A DNA stretch of 64,000 nucleotides from Acidobacteriota bacterium (GCA_003224525.1 QHZB01000180.1:1-64000), one strand, 5' to 3'. Counted from the stretch's first letter, positions 9,302 through 19,728 are shown. Notes: generated by a model from the letters alone, not told the origin. Numbers and translations: made by a program.

Positions 9302-10996
9302 CTACGGTTTGCCTGGCGCGGATGCGCCGGTTTTCGGATCGGCAGGCGTGGTGGCGGCGCTGGCCGCGATGGGTTTCGATGTTTCGGCGCCGTAACGCAT
9401 CAGGTACGGCATGAAGGGGGTGACTTCAAACGGCATCTTCTCACGTTCCGCCACCGTGCCCACCGGCTTGCTCTTGATGAGCTCCAGCTTATCGTTCCAG
9501 GAATCCACCTTTACGCGTCCGCCGATCGGCAGCGCCGCGATCATCTGCGGGTTTTGCTTCTGATCGACAGGCGTCGTGGACTTGAGATCAGCCATGATCG
9601 GCACGCGATCGCCGAGGTGCGGGCTAATCAGGTTCGGAATTTCCTTCTCGCGGCTCCCGAGCGCCGTGAGGAAAAGGCCTGCGTTACCGAGCTGGTTCTT
9701 ATAGGGCGAATTATTCAGGAGCTGGACCGCTTTCGTGTTGGCGGCCCTCTCCTCGTCGGGAGTCCGCGCAAATCCGAAATGGCGGAAAGTCTCCTTGTCG
9801 TCGATCAGCAATTGATCGAAGAAAGCATAGCTGGAATCGATGCGGTGGCCGAGAATGGCGTGGCTGAGTTCGTGCGCGAGCATGGTTGCCAGGCTGGCCT
9901 CATCAGGCACCACGTCGATCAACCCGCGGCTCATCACGATCGTGTGGCCGACGGTGAAGGACTCGAGCGTGGAAGTCATCATCACCCGGCAGCGGACATC
10001 GGGTTCAAGGTCGATATTGTTGGTGACCTCCAGATTGTTGATCACCGTATCGAGAGCCTTGTCGACTTCGCCGCGCGGCGCGATCAGGCCGATGCGCTCC
10101 AGGCGATCGATCACATTATCTTCCGCCTGGCGGTCCCAGGAGCGCTGTGCCTGAATGGGGGAAAGATCGTTCGATGTCTTGGTATCGTCCTGCACCGGCG
10201 TCTCAACCAGGATCCTGCTTAATTCCTGTTCCTGGCTGGAGCGGCCGACGTTGTAACCCCACAGCCGCGTCTGCGCTTTGAAGTCCAGTTTCTTGGCCAG
10301 GGCGTAGTGTAAATCTTTTTCCTCGCTGTATATAAAGGAAGGCATCCACAAGCCCGGCTGCACATTGGTGCGCCAGCTGTCGAAGTGAAAATACCAGCTG
10401 GAGTGCCCGGCGCCGCCGTAGGCCCCGTTAAAGCGGACCACGTTGTAGTCCTGATCTTCGACCCACATGCGGCCAAGGAACCGGCCTTTGCCGGACTTCT
10501 CCTGAGGCGAGACGTCGAACACCAGGCAGCGCACTTCGCCGAGGAATTCGCGGCGCACGTAATCGAACTTGTAGTGCTGCTTATCGAAGCCATTGGTGTC
10601 GATAAAGATCATCTGCAGGAAGCCGTCCGGCAGGAATTGCATCGCGAAAGAAAAGAAGTTGCCGATGGCGCCGAAGATCTTCTTCCCCTTGCCGTTGGTG
10701 TCCGTCAAGGAAACCAGCGAGACGCCTTTCGAGAAGTCCGCGCGGCCTAGGAAATACTTGTCGCCGGCGGGGGCGTAGCCAAGATCCTTATCGGGCTTCA
10801 GGTTCTGGATGTACGTCTCGACCAGCGGCGAAAACTGCTTGAGCTGCTGGTTGGCCCGGTTTTCGTTGGTGATCACGCGGTCGATGACTTCGTCCATGGT
10901 CCTCGGCTTATCGGCCGGCTTAGGCGCCTCCGTGGCGGCCATGGCGCCCACCCCGCTCAAGATCAGAACGAAAATAGTTGTCGCTACCTTACGCAT
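9302..10996 (-). CDS. M48 family metallopeptidase
   Basis: 'MLAHELSHAILGH' HExxH motif; signal peptide MRKVATTIFVLILSGVGAMA; ORF trimmed to ATG at 10996. Confidence 0.88.
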   Translation of the reverse strand: MRKVATTIFVLILSGVGAMAATEAPKPADKPRTMDEVIDRVITNENRANQQLKQFSPLVETYIQNLKPDKDLGYAPAGDKYFLGRADFSKGVSLVSLTDTNGKGKKIFGAIGNFFSFAMQFLPDGFLQMIFIDTNGFDKQHYKFDYVRREFLGEVRCLVFDVSPQEKSGKGRFLGRMWVEDQDYNVVRFNGAYGGAGHSSWYFHFDSWRTNVQPGLWMPSFIYSEEKDLHYALAKKLDFKAQTRLWGYNVGRSSQEQELSRILVETPVQDDTKTSNDLSPIQAQRSWDRQAEDNVIDRLERIGLIAPRGEVDKALDTVINNLEVTNNIDLEPDVRCRVMMTSTLESFTVGHTIVMSRGLIDVVPDEASLATMLAHELSHAILGHRIDSSYAFFDQLLIDDKETFRHFGFARTPDEERAANTKAVQLLNNSPYKNQLGNAGLFLTALGSREKEIPNLISPHLGDRVPIMADLKSTTPVDQKQNPQMIAALPIGGRVKVDSWNDKLELIKSKPVGTVAEREKMPFEVTPFMPYLMRYGAETSKPIAASAATTPADPKTGASAPGKP

Positions 10997-11009
10997 TTTC
11001 TCTCTCCCC

Positions 11010-12176
11010 TCAGTAAGCCAAACGGAATTCAATTCGCACGCGAGCCGGGAAATCCACCGGCAGACCTTCGCGTCTCGCCGGCTTGAACTTGATCTGCTGC
11101 GCCGCGCGAGTCGCTGCTTCATCGAGACCGTGGCCCAAACCACTTACCACTCGGTTCACCTGGATGCTGCCGTTCGACAGGAATACCATATCGAGAACCA
11201 CGTCACCTTCTATTTTCAGACTACGCCCTTCCGCGGTGTACTCCGGACGAGGCTTCTCCAGGATGTCAACAGCCGTCGTGGCGCTTTCGACGCTCGGCGC
11301 TTTCTTCTTCGGCGCCTCGGCGGTTGTCTGATCGGCGAACCCGGCGGACTGCAGCACGCCGCGCTTGGCGCTTGGCGGAGGATTCGCCGTGCCGTTACCG
11401 AACCCTGTGCTCGCCACCGCGCCGCGGATTCCTTTTTCGCCGCCGGTGCCGTTGCCGTATCCAGGCCCACCCGGCAAAGCGGGCGAACCAAGACGATTGA
11501 CGTTCGTGGCTTTGTTCGGATCACCGTTACCCGCGATTCCGTTGGGATCGCCGAAGCCGCCGGTTTGCACTTTGTTCACCGGAGCCACCACCGTCGCCGG
11601 AGCCGCGCTGCCTGTTCCAAGATTGCCGACTTTCACGTCTTCTTTGGGCCGCTTTGGCTGGCTCGTTGGCGTATCGATTTTCACCTGCTCGAAAACCGGA
11701 TTGAGTTCCACGGGTTTCGCATCCAAGGTCTTTATCTTGGGTGGTTCGACTTTTGCCGCGATAAAAACGTGCGTCTGTTTCGGGTTCAGCTTCACTGGTT
11801 CAGGCTCCACCGGCTTTGGTTCCGGCGGCGCAACCTTGGGTTTCACCTTCGGCGTCGGTGGAGGCGGTGGCGGTGGCGCAACTGGAATTTCCGTGACCGG
11901 CTGCATCAGCTCCGTAACACGTAAATGTAAAGCCGTTTGCATCCGCTCTGGGAAGAGCAGGGGAAGCATGAGCAAGAAACCGAGGATCGCAAATTGTCCG
12001 ACGGCGCTCAGGCCAATGCGGTCCCAACGTGGCTTGGAATCTGGTAGCTGGGCAAGACGTGCTGCGATCGGTTTGGTGCCGATGGCTTTTTTCCACGCCA
12101 GTGGATCGCCTGAACGGCTGCGGTCGGCCTCGAAACCGACGCCCATCGTGGTCTTACGTGGTGGATCTGCAATCAT
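11010..12176 (-). CDS. TonB family protein (energy transducer)
   Basis: Single N-terminal TM, Pro-rich 'PPPPPPTPKVKPKVAPPEPKPVEPEP', C-terminal 'RPEYTAEGRSLKIEGDVVLDMVFLSNGSIQVNRVVSGLGHGLDEAATRAAQQIKFKPA' TonB_C. Confidence 0.92.
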   Translation of the reverse strand: MIADPPRKTTMGVGFEADRSRSGDPLAWKKAIGTKPIAARLAQLPDSKPRWDRIGLSAVGQFAILGFLLMLPLLFPERMQTALHLRVTELMQPVTEIPVAPPPPPPPTPKVKPKVAPPEPKPVEPEPVKLNPKQTHVFIAAKVEPPKIKTLDAKPVELNPVFEQVKIDTPTSQPKRPKEDVKVGNLGTGSAAPATVVAPVNKVQTGGFGDPNGIAGNGDPNKATNVNRLGSPALPGGPGYGNGTGGEKGIRGAVASTGFGNGTANPPPSAKRGVLQSAGFADQTTAEAPKKKAPSVESATTAVDILEKPRPEYTAEGRSLKIEGDVVLDMVFLSNGSIQVNRVVSGLGHGLDEAATRAAQQIKFKPARREGLPVDFPARVRIEFRLAY

Positions 12177-12572
12177 GGTTGTGTCATCCGCGGTCCGCCT
12201 CGTGAAATTCCGGCCGCGGAACAAGGGCTGTCTCCCAAGTCCGCCAGCATAATAGGAAGTGCCCTACCAGTACAGAGTACTGACGAGGCTGGGGGAGCCC
12301 GAATAGGACTTTCGTACTAGCGTCGCGAAGTCGCTAATGCTCCCGCGAGCGCATCCTAGCGCACCCACTTCTAACCCGGCGAGGCAGTTTTCGTTGCGGG
12401 CGGGGCGCGCAACATTCTAGTAGGATACCCTAAACTCGCGTTGGGTTGCGTCCTCTTTTTTGCACGCTTTGCACGCGAGTTTCCTTCCGCGGGCTTATCC
12501 TTAAGTGCAGCAAGGGCAGCATTTAACCCTGGGGCTGGGTTTCTTGGGATACAGTGAACACCTGAAATACAC

Positions 12573-13568
12573 ATGGACAAAGATCAAGAAAGCCGGTCCG
12601 TAGACGCGAATACCGTGGACCCGGTGAAGACCCTTGAGGTTCGCGCCGCCTTGCTCGAGTGGCTGTACGCGCAGGCCAATGCTGCCCGCTGGGGGCTCTC
12701 TCGTGGGCATTTCGCGGTCGCGCTGGAACGCAGCGCATCGAAGCGCTTGGCGAGTGGAGCTCTTATTCCGCCTAAACTCGAAGAATATCTCGGCGCGCTG
12801 CACCTTGAAGATCTGGCGCTGGCCACCGCTTGTGCCGAAGGAGGTGAGGCGGCTTGGGAGCATTTTTTCACTAAGTACCGCGCTTACCTTCGCGCGGCGG
12901 CGGCCGCGATTCTTCGCTCGAACGCGGGTTCCGCGGAAGCTTGTGATCTCGCGGATTCCCTTTTTTCCGAGTTGTACGGTTTGGCCGCCGGCAAAGGCGC
13001 GAAACGTTCGCTCTTTCGTTACTTCCATGGGCGCAGTTCACTGAAGACCTGGCTCCGCGCCGTTCTTGCGCAGCGGCATATCGATTCCATCCGTGCGGGC
13101 CGCCGCTTCGAGGAGCTTGGCGAAGATGAAACTGGCGAGGGACCGCCGAGGGCGCTGCTCGGACCGCAGATGCAGCCCAGCGATCCGCATCGCGAGCGCT
13201 ACGTCGCCTCATTCACCCGGGCATTGCAGATGGCGCTCGAACGCCTCGAACCGCAGGAAAAGGAGAGGCTCCGCCTTTATTACGCCGAGGAAAAAACGCT
13301 CGCGGAGATCGCACGGCTGCTCGGGGAGCATGAATCCAGCGTCTCGCGTCATCTGGACCGCGTGCGGCGCGATTTACGGCATGCCGTGGAAGATATTCTT
13401 CGCCACGGTAGCGGATCGGCGAACGGTTCCGCGGTTCAGCCCGGACTGAGCGATGCGGAAATCGCCCTCTGTTTCGAATACTGTGCGGAGGACAACCCCA
13501 TCGATTTGGAAAAATTGCTGCCGCGCTCAAAATCGCCGGGCCCGCCAGCCGGAAAGCGGAGGCCTTGA
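12573..13568 (+). CDS. Sigma-70 family (ECF-like) RNA polymerase sigma factor with long N-terminal extension
   Basis: 'SLKTWLRAVLAQRHIDSIRAGRR' region 2 and 'RLEPQEKERLRLYYAEEKTLAEIARLLGEHESSVSRHLDRVRRDLR' region 4. Confidence 0.88.
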   Translation: MDKDQESRSVDANTVDPVKTLEVRAALLEWLYAQANAARWGLSRGHFAVALERSASKRLASGALIPPKLEEYLGALHLEDLALATACAEGGEAAWEHFFTKYRAYLRAAAAAILRSNAGSAEACDLADSLFSELYGLAAGKGAKRSLFRYFHGRSSLKTWLRAVLAQRHIDSIRAGRRFEELGEDETGEGPPRALLGPQMQPSDPHRERYVASFTRALQMALERLEPQEKERLRLYYAEEKTLAEIARLLGEHESSVSRHLDRVRRDLRHAVEDILRHGSGSANGSAVQPGLSDAEIALCFEYCAEDNPIDLEKLLPRSKSPGPPAGKRRP

Positions 13569-13607
13569 CCGCACCGTGCAAGAAAGCTGTGGAGTTTCGT
13601 TCTAAAG

Positions 13608-15077
13608 ATGGAGAAGCCTATGGCGCCTGACGAACGCGATCGGAGATTTGATAAAGCGCTTGCGCGCCATCTGCGTTCCGCGGCGCCTGCGGGCGAAGCT
13701 TCGAGCTTGCCCGCACTCCGCGCTTCGCAGCGAGGCTCTTGTCCGGACTCGGAAACACTGGCGGCTTATCACGAGCGCTCTTTGCTCCCGGAAGAATTGA
13801 ATTCCTGGAAAGACCATATCGTGGGCTGCGCTAATTGCCAGAATATTCTCGCGCAACTCGAAGCCACGGACGAGATTTCACTCGAAGCCGCTGAGCGAGA
13901 GGAAGGCGTTGCGAAAGGATCCCAGCCGGTGATCGCTCCCCGGAACGTGGAAGCCTTCCCCGCGGCGGCCGCACCCGGCCAAAGCCAAGGTGCAGCCGGA
14001 GCGGCGCCACCGAAGAAGTCACGCCGGGTTCTTCTATTGAGAGGTGCGCGCTGGCAGTGGCTTGCTCCCGCGGGAGCAATCGCTGCCGGCTTACTTGTTT
14101 GGATCGCGCTGCAGGAAAACCAGCCGCTATCTCTTCCAAGCTTGAAGGAAGTCCAGGTGGCCACGAAGCAGGCGGCCCCTCCGCCCACACCGTCGGTTCC
14201 GACAGCGGTGCCCGAGGTCCCGCCATCGGCGAAGGCCGCCCTCAAGAAGCGGCAATCCGCAGCCGATGAATTTGCCGGTGTGAACACACCAGGCGCGTCG
14301 GACATGACGAAATCGGCTGAGAAATTGCATTCTCTGGCAAGGGTTTCGCCTTCCGAACCGCTGGCCGACAAAGAGAACCGTTTAGGGAAAGACGCAGAGC
14401 GCCGCGACTCCAATGATTTGTTCCGTGCCGGAGAACAGTTGGATCGCGACGCCAAGACCGCGACAGGCGCAATCCAAGAAAATGCTGAAGGGCAATTACA
14501 AACACAAGCCGCGAATGCTCAATCGCAGAATCAATTAAATGTCAATTCTTCCAAGGTTCCGGGTCCCGCTGCACTCGGCCAGATGGAAGCGAAGAAAATG
14601 AAGGCTGCATCTGCCGCACCGGCGGCTCCTCCGCCACAGCCGGAAGTGGTTGGCGGTGTTGCAACCAGCTATAACAGCTCCGCTTCCTTGGAAGTCGCAC
14701 GGGAGATTTCCAATCCGCATTTGATCTCACCGCCGGGCTCAAGATTCATTTGGCGCGCCGGCCGGAGTGGTCTCATCGAGCTTTCTAGGGATGGCGGATC
14801 CTCCTGGTCCCGCCAGAGCAGCGGCGTGCTCGCCGATTTGCTGACCGGCTCCGCGCCCTCGGACAAAGTCTGCTGGATCGTCGGCCGCGTCGGAGCCATT
14901 CTTCTGACCACCGATGGCGGCGCACATTGGACGTTGATTCTTTCTCCGCTGTCGGAGGATCTTGGCGGGATTCGCGCCAGCGATGCGCTGCGCGCCACGA
15001 TTTGGAACGCCCGCAGTACCAAAAACTTCGAAACCAGCGATGGTGGTCTGACCTGGAAGCCCGTCCCGAATCCATGA
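13608..15077 (+). CDS. Zinc-finger anti-sigma-like protein with C-terminal YCF48/BNR-type domain
   Basis: 'HIVGCANCQNIL' HxxxCxxC zinc finger, single TM 'WLAPAGAIAAGLLVWIAL', long Ala/Gln-rich linker, then 'WRAGRSGLIELSRDGGSSWSRQSSG...CWIVGRVGAILLTTDGGAHWTL' repeats. Confidence 0.82.
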   Translation: MEKPMAPDERDRRFDKALARHLRSAAPAGEASSLPALRASQRGSCPDSETLAAYHERSLLPEELNSWKDHIVGCANCQNILAQLEATDEISLEAAEREEGVAKGSQPVIAPRNVEAFPAAAAPGQSQGAAGAAPPKKSRRVLLLRGARWQWLAPAGAIAAGLLVWIALQENQPLSLPSLKEVQVATKQAAPPPTPSVPTAVPEVPPSAKAALKKRQSAADEFAGVNTPGASDMTKSAEKLHSLARVSPSEPLADKENRLGKDAERRDSNDLFRAGEQLDRDAKTATGAIQENAEGQLQTQAANAQSQNQLNVNSSKVPGPAALGQMEAKKMKAASAAPAAPPPQPEVVGGVATSYNSSASLEVAREISNPHLISPPGSRFIWRAGRSGLIELSRDGGSSWSRQSSGVLADLLTGSAPSDKVCWIVGRVGAILLTTDGGAHWTLILSPLSEDLGGIRASDALRATIWNARSTKNFETSDGGLTWKPVPNP

Positions 15078-15159
15078 TGCGGAGGGCCCCAGCCCGAATC
15101 ATCCACCGCAAGAAATTCCCCACGCATCGTTCTAAGAGAGAAGGCAAGTCCAGATCGAG

Positions 15160-16689
15160 GTGAAAGTGATGAACATCCCCGGGAGTAAGTTTAAAATTCG
15201 AGCGTTGTGGATGATCCCTGCCGTTGTGATTATCGCCGCCAGCGCCACAATTATTTATCCTGCGGCCCGCGCCAACAAGGTCAATCGGTCACAAGAGAAG
15301 GAGGCCGCCCGCGCCACCGCCGGCGATCAATCCACGAGCCTGAACGATCAGACCGATCTAAACGTCACCGTTTACAACTCCAACATCGCGTTGGTGCGCG
15401 ACGTTCGGCAGCTCACCCTCCCCAGCGGAACGTTTCGCCTGAAGTTCATGGACATCGCCGCCACCGTCAATCCCGCTACGGTTCATTTCCGTTCGCTGAA
15501 CGATCCAGAAAAACTCGGCGTCATCGAACAGAACTACGAATACGACCTCCTCGAGCCCGCGAAACTCCTGCACAAGTACGTCGGCAAGGAAGTCACGCTG
15601 GTGCGCTCGTATCAAGAGAACAATTCGACCAAGCGCGAAGAGATCAAGGCGACCTTGCTTTCCGATAACAACGGCCCCGTCTGGAAAATCGGCAACGACA
15701 TCGTGACCGGAATGTTCGCCGAGAGCTACCGCTTTCCCGAAGTCCCTGCAAATCTTTACGACCGTCCAACGCTGTTAATGTCTCTGGAAAACTCCGGTGC
15801 GAAAAATCAGCAGATTGAAGCTTCCTACCTCGCGGGCAATTTGTCCTGGAATGCCGATTACGTTCTGACCGTCGCGCGCGACGATAAAAACGCGGACCTG
15901 GATGGCTGGGTCACCGTCGTCAACAACAGCGGTACCGCGTTTCACAATGCGCGTCTGCAGCTCGTCGCCGGCGAACTAAACCGCGTGGCTAATGACACCG
16001 GCCGGTCGAGGATGGAGATGAATGCGCCTATGCCCATGGCCAAGGCAGCTCAGCAGTTCCAACAAGAAGCTTTCAGCGAATACCATCTCTACTCGCTGGG
16101 CCGCAAGACTTCAGTCGAGGACAAAGAAACCAAACAAATCAGCTTGCTCGAGGGTAGTGGCGTTCCAGTGAAGAAGATTTTCGTCGTGAACGGGCAGAAC
16201 TACTACTACCGCAACCAACAGACTCCTGGCGCCCCGTTGAAAGATCCCGTCATGGTTTATTACAAATTCAGAAATGAAGAGAAGGACGGCTTGGGCATCC
16301 CGCTTCCCGCCGGCAACGTTCGCGTCTATCAGAAAGATTCAAAAGGCGGCATTCTCTTCGCCGGGGAAGACCGCATCGATCACACCCCCAAGGACGAAGA
16401 CGTGAACATCCACATCGGCAACGCTTTCGACGTCGTCGCCGAGCATAAGCAGACCGACTACAAGCGCATTGACACCCACACCTGGGAAATGGAATTTGAA
16501 ATCACCCTGCGCAACCACAAGGACGCGCCCGTCACCGTGCAAGTGAATGAACCCATCGGCGGCGATTGGGAGATGCTTTCTTCCACCTACAAGTACACGA
16601 AGACGGCGGCGTTCGCGGCGCAGTTCATGGTGCCGGTTGCCAAGGACGGCACGTCGGTCCTTAAATACCGCATCCGCGCCCGCTGGTAG
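15160..16689 (+). CDS. DUF4139 domain-containing protein
   Basis: 'DLNVTVYNSNIALVRDVRQLTLPSGTFRLKFMDIAATVNPATVHF' and C-terminal 'WEMEFEITLRNHKDAPVTVQVNEPIGGDWEML'; alternative start ATG 15169. Confidence 0.85.
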   Translation: MKVMNIPGSKFKIRALWMIPAVVIIAASATIIYPAARANKVNRSQEKEAARATAGDQSTSLNDQTDLNVTVYNSNIALVRDVRQLTLPSGTFRLKFMDIAATVNPATVHFRSLNDPEKLGVIEQNYEYDLLEPAKLLHKYVGKEVTLVRSYQENNSTKREEIKATLLSDNNGPVWKIGNDIVTGMFAESYRFPEVPANLYDRPTLLMSLENSGAKNQQIEASYLAGNLSWNADYVLTVARDDKNADLDGWVTVVNNSGTAFHNARLQLVAGELNRVANDTGRSRMEMNAPMPMAKAAQQFQQEAFSEYHLYSLGRKTSVEDKETKQISLLEGSGVPVKKIFVVNGQNYYYRNQQTPGAPLKDPVMVYYKFRNEEKDGLGIPLPAGNVRVYQKDSKGGILFAGEDRIDHTPKDEDVNIHIGNAFDVVAEHKQTDYKRIDTHTWEMEFEITLRNHKDAPVTVQVNEPIGGDWEMLSSTYKYTKTAAFAAQFMVPVAKDGTSVLKYRIRARW

Positions 16690-16851
16690 CCCGCCGGCTC
16701 GGCTGCCGCTTTTCCGTCCGCTTGGTCCTCGCCGCGCAAGGCATCCTTAGCCCGGTCAGCCGCGGTCTCGCGCAAAAAAAAGCGCAATTCCGTTTCCGTA
16801 GTTATTTCAACTTCTAAGTTCTTTAGATGCAACACTTACAAAAAATGGGGC

Positions 16852-17664
16852 TTACAGGGTGGTCTGCCTGCCTTCTGCTTGGCGCGTCCCGGCAACGAAA
16901 ATCATCTCCGGCGAGTCGTCCCGGATGGGCGTCCGGTCAAAGTTTCCATATTCCGCCGCAACCTCGAACCCGCCTCGCGCGAGGAGGTGTTCAATCTCGT
17001 AGCGGAAGAAATACCGCAACGTCCAAGCGAACACTAGTCTCTCTTGACGCCCGTCCGGATGCCTGATGGAAAAAATCATCTCCACGTCATTCCGTTGCTC
17101 CGCGCGATGGAACGCGACTATCCGCTCGGTGATTCGCACCAGACGGCCGTCCGCGGTTTTGTATTCCGTCACCAGCATCTCTCGCAAGTGCACGGGATCG
17201 TGCATTCGCTCGGCATCCGTCTGGAACACATCCAGGATCAGCCGCCCGCCAGGCGCGAGATGCTTGCGAGCGCAGTCCAGACAATCCACCTGCTGCCGCA
17301 CTTCCAGCAGGTGCTGAAATGGCCGGAAAGGAATGATGACCAGGCGGAATTTTTCGCCGAGATCGAACCGTGCCATGTCCCCCTGCATGAGGTGAAGGCG
17401 TTCGCGCGCCTCCACGCGGAGCGCCGCGCGTTTTTTCACTGCGCGCTCCAGCATGCGCTCGGAAAGATCAAGCCCAGTGATCCGCTTTCCCGCCTCCGCC
17501 AGTGCCATGGTGATGCGCCCCGTGCCGCAACCCAGCTCCAGTACGGGATCGCCGAACTCGCGCACGGCGTCACGATAGAAAGCCACGTCCTGCAACCGCC
17601 CGCTCACGACCGGCGACTCGTCGTAGTAATCCGCGATAAACGAATCGTATAACTCTGACGCCAT
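16852..17664 (-). CDS. Class I SAM-dependent methyltransferase
   Basis: 'VLELGCGTGRITMALAEAGKRITGLDLSERML' motif I/II. Confidence 0.92.
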   Translation of the reverse strand: MASELYDSFIADYYDESPVVSGRLQDVAFYRDAVREFGDPVLELGCGTGRITMALAEAGKRITGLDLSERMLERAVKKRAALRVEARERLHLMQGDMARFDLGEKFRLVIIPFRPFQHLLEVRQQVDCLDCARKHLAPGGRLILDVFQTDAERMHDPVHLREMLVTEYKTADGRLVRITERIVAFHRAEQRNDVEMIFSIRHPDGRQERLVFAWTLRYFFRYEIEHLLARGGFEVAAEYGNFDRTPIRDDSPEMIFVAGTRQAEGRQTTL

Positions 17665-17725
17665 GAAAATTCTCCGGCTAACTGCAAACCCGCTTTTGGA
17701 GACGAGACCGCTTCTCCCCCGGCTC

Positions 17726-17761
17726 CTTTACTTCCTCTGCGTCCTTTAGCTCCTCTACCTC
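17726..17761 (-). repeat. 9-bp-period purine-rich tandem repeat (GAGRTAAAG-like, 4 units) directly after the ridA stop
   Basis: Minus-strand units GAGGTAGAG-GAGCTAAAG-GACGCAGAG-GAAGTAAAG; same unit type as 41036-41071. Confidence 0.6.
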
Positions 17762-18146
17762 ATTCCACTACCGCGTCCGCCTCAATCTCTACCAGCATTT
17801 CCGGCGCAATCAGCTTGCTCACTTCCACCATGCTCGTCGCCGGCCGGATCTCGCCGAAAAACTCTCCGTGCGCCCGGCCAACCTTTTCCCATTCGGCTAT
17901 GTTGGTCACATAAATTCGCGTCCGCACAACGTCTTTGAGGCTTGCGCCTGCTTTGACGAGCGCCGCCTCGATGTTCTTGATCGTTTGCACCGTTTGCGCG
18001 CGCAAATCGCCCGCGCCGACGATCTTTCCATCCGGTCCCGTCGCCGTAGTTCCCGACACGGTGATGGCATTGCCGATTCTTACCGCCCGCGAGTACCCCA
18101 CGATCGGCTCCCACGGCGCACCGCTCGAAATATTCTGACGCGTCAT
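17760..18146 (-). CDS. RidA family protein
   Basis: '[18 protein letters not shown]...[33 protein letters not shown]' RidA/YjgF signature. Confidence 0.92.
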   Translation of the reverse strand: MTRQNISSGAPWEPIVGYSRAVRIGNAITVSGTTATGPDGKIVGAGDLRAQTVQTIKNIEAALVKAGASLKDVVRTRIYVTNIAEWEKVGRAHGEFFGEIRPATSMVEVSKLIAPEMLVEIEADAVVE

Positions 18147-18295
18147 CTTGGTCTCCCCTGCTTCGTAATCCTAGAAAGAATAATCTACTCTCTTCTTGTT
18201 TGGGCGTAAGAATAATGGTTGGCGCCGCTAAGTAGGGGAACTCCTTCCGATGATGCTAAACTATTTGCAATTCGGCGGAGAAACCGAGACGACTG

Positions 18296-19684
18296 ATGAA
18301 GTGCAATAACATCCTAGAGGCGGTTGGTCACACCCCCCTGGTGCGCCTGAACCGCATCAATCAGGGCCTGAAGCCGCAGATCTACGTCAAAGCGGAATTC
18401 ACCAATCCCGGCGGCTCCGTGAAAGATCGCATCGGCATCAGCATGATCGACGAAGCCGAGAAAAAAGGCCTTTTGAAGCCCGGCGGCACGATCATTGAAG
18501 GCACTTCGGGCAATACCGGCATGGGCTTGGCGCTCGTCGCGGCGGTTCGCGGATACAAGTGTGTCTTCACGACCACCGACAAGCAATCCAAGGAAAAGGT
18601 CGATCTCCTGAAAGCGCTCGGCGCCGAAGTCATCGTCTGCCCCACGGCCGTCGAGCCGGAAGATCCGCGCAGCTACTATTCGGTGGCGAAAAAACTCGCC
18701 CGCGAGATTCCCAATTCTTACTACCCGAATCAGTACGACAATCCCAGCAATCCCGAAGCTCATTACCGCACCACGGGTCCCGAGATTTGGGAAGACAGCC
18801 AAGGCAAGATCACGCATTTCGTTTGCGGCATAGGCACCGGCGGCACCATCAGCGGCGTGGGAAAATACCTGAAGGAGAAAAATCCCAGCGTCAAAATCAT
18901 CGGGGTGGATCCCTTTGGCTCGCTCTACTACGATTTCGTCAAAACCGGGCAAACCATCAAAGCCAAGACCTACGTTGTGGAAGGCATCGGCGAGGATTTC
19001 TTCCCGACGACCATGAATCTGAAAATCCTGGACGATATCCTTCAGGTGAACGACGAAGAATGTTTCGTTTTGGCGCGCCGACTGGCGAAGCTGGAAGGCC
19101 TCTTCACCGGCGGGTCCGGCGGCGGCTGCATTTCCGGCACGTTGCGCCTCGCCAAGGATCTGGGACCGAATGATTTCGTGGTCGCGCTGCTGCCGGACAC
19201 CGGCACGCGCTACCTCAGCAAGGTTTATAATGACCTGTGGATGCACGAGCGCGGCTACGTTGACGCGGCTACCGCCATCACCGCTGCGGAAGTCATCAAC
19301 GCCAAACACGCCGCCGGCAAGGTGCGCGAACTCGTCATCGCGCGGCCCTACCAGACTGTTTTCCACGCCCTGAAGACCATGCAGGAGCAGGACATTTCGC
19401 AGATACCTGTGTTTGAGGAAAATGTTCTGATCGGCACGATCTACGAAGACCAGATACTCAACCTCGCCTTGCAGGGCAAGGATCTTCGTAAGCTCGTCGT
19501 TCGCGAAGTGATGAGCAAGCCTCTGCCGCAGGTGCCCAGGACCGCGCCCGTCGAGCGCGTCACCCACATCCTCAGTCATGAAAATCCCGCGGTTTTTGTC
19601 GAGATGGGCAACGGACACTTCGAAATCCTCACCAAGTACGATTTGATGAGCACCGTCGCCAGCCTCATGGAACAAAAACGCTGA
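18296..19684 (+). CDS. Cystathionine beta-synthase (PLP domain + CBS pair)
   Basis: 'TPLVRLNRI', 'AEFTNPGGSVKDRIG', 'EGTSGNTGMGLA', 'GTGGTISGVGKYLKEKNP'; C-terminal tandem CBS domains. Confidence 0.92.
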   Translation: MKCNNILEAVGHTPLVRLNRINQGLKPQIYVKAEFTNPGGSVKDRIGISMIDEAEKKGLLKPGGTIIEGTSGNTGMGLALVAAVRGYKCVFTTTDKQSKEKVDLLKALGAEVIVCPTAVEPEDPRSYYSVAKKLAREIPNSYYPNQYDNPSNPEAHYRTTGPEIWEDSQGKITHFVCGIGTGGTISGVGKYLKEKNPSVKIIGVDPFGSLYYDFVKTGQTIKAKTYVVEGIGEDFFPTTMNLKILDDILQVNDEECFVLARRLAKLEGLFTGGSGGGCISGTLRLAKDLGPNDFVVALLPDTGTRYLSKVYNDLWMHERGYVDAATAITAAEVINAKHAAGKVRELVIARPYQTVFHALKTMQEQDISQIPVFEENVLIGTIYEDQILNLALQGKDLRKLVVREVMSKPLPQVPRTAPVERVTHILSHENPAVFVEMGNGHFEILTKYDLMSTVASLMEQKR

Positions 19685-19728
19685 ACGCATTTCCGCGCAA
19701 AATTTTCAGCAGACAGGAAACACGGACT

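Noticed and set aside
12240-12572. Regulatory RNA or tRNA in the intergenic region between the TonB gene and the sigma factor
   Set aside because: Short palindromes such as CAGTACAGAGTACTG occur, but no tRNA T-loop or known riboswitch core could be recognised.
18314-19690. 458-aa minus-strand ORF opposite cystathionine beta-synthase
   Set aside because: Exact antisense mirror of a strongly conserved CBS gene; likewise the minus ORF 19576-20370 and minus ORF 20653-21279.
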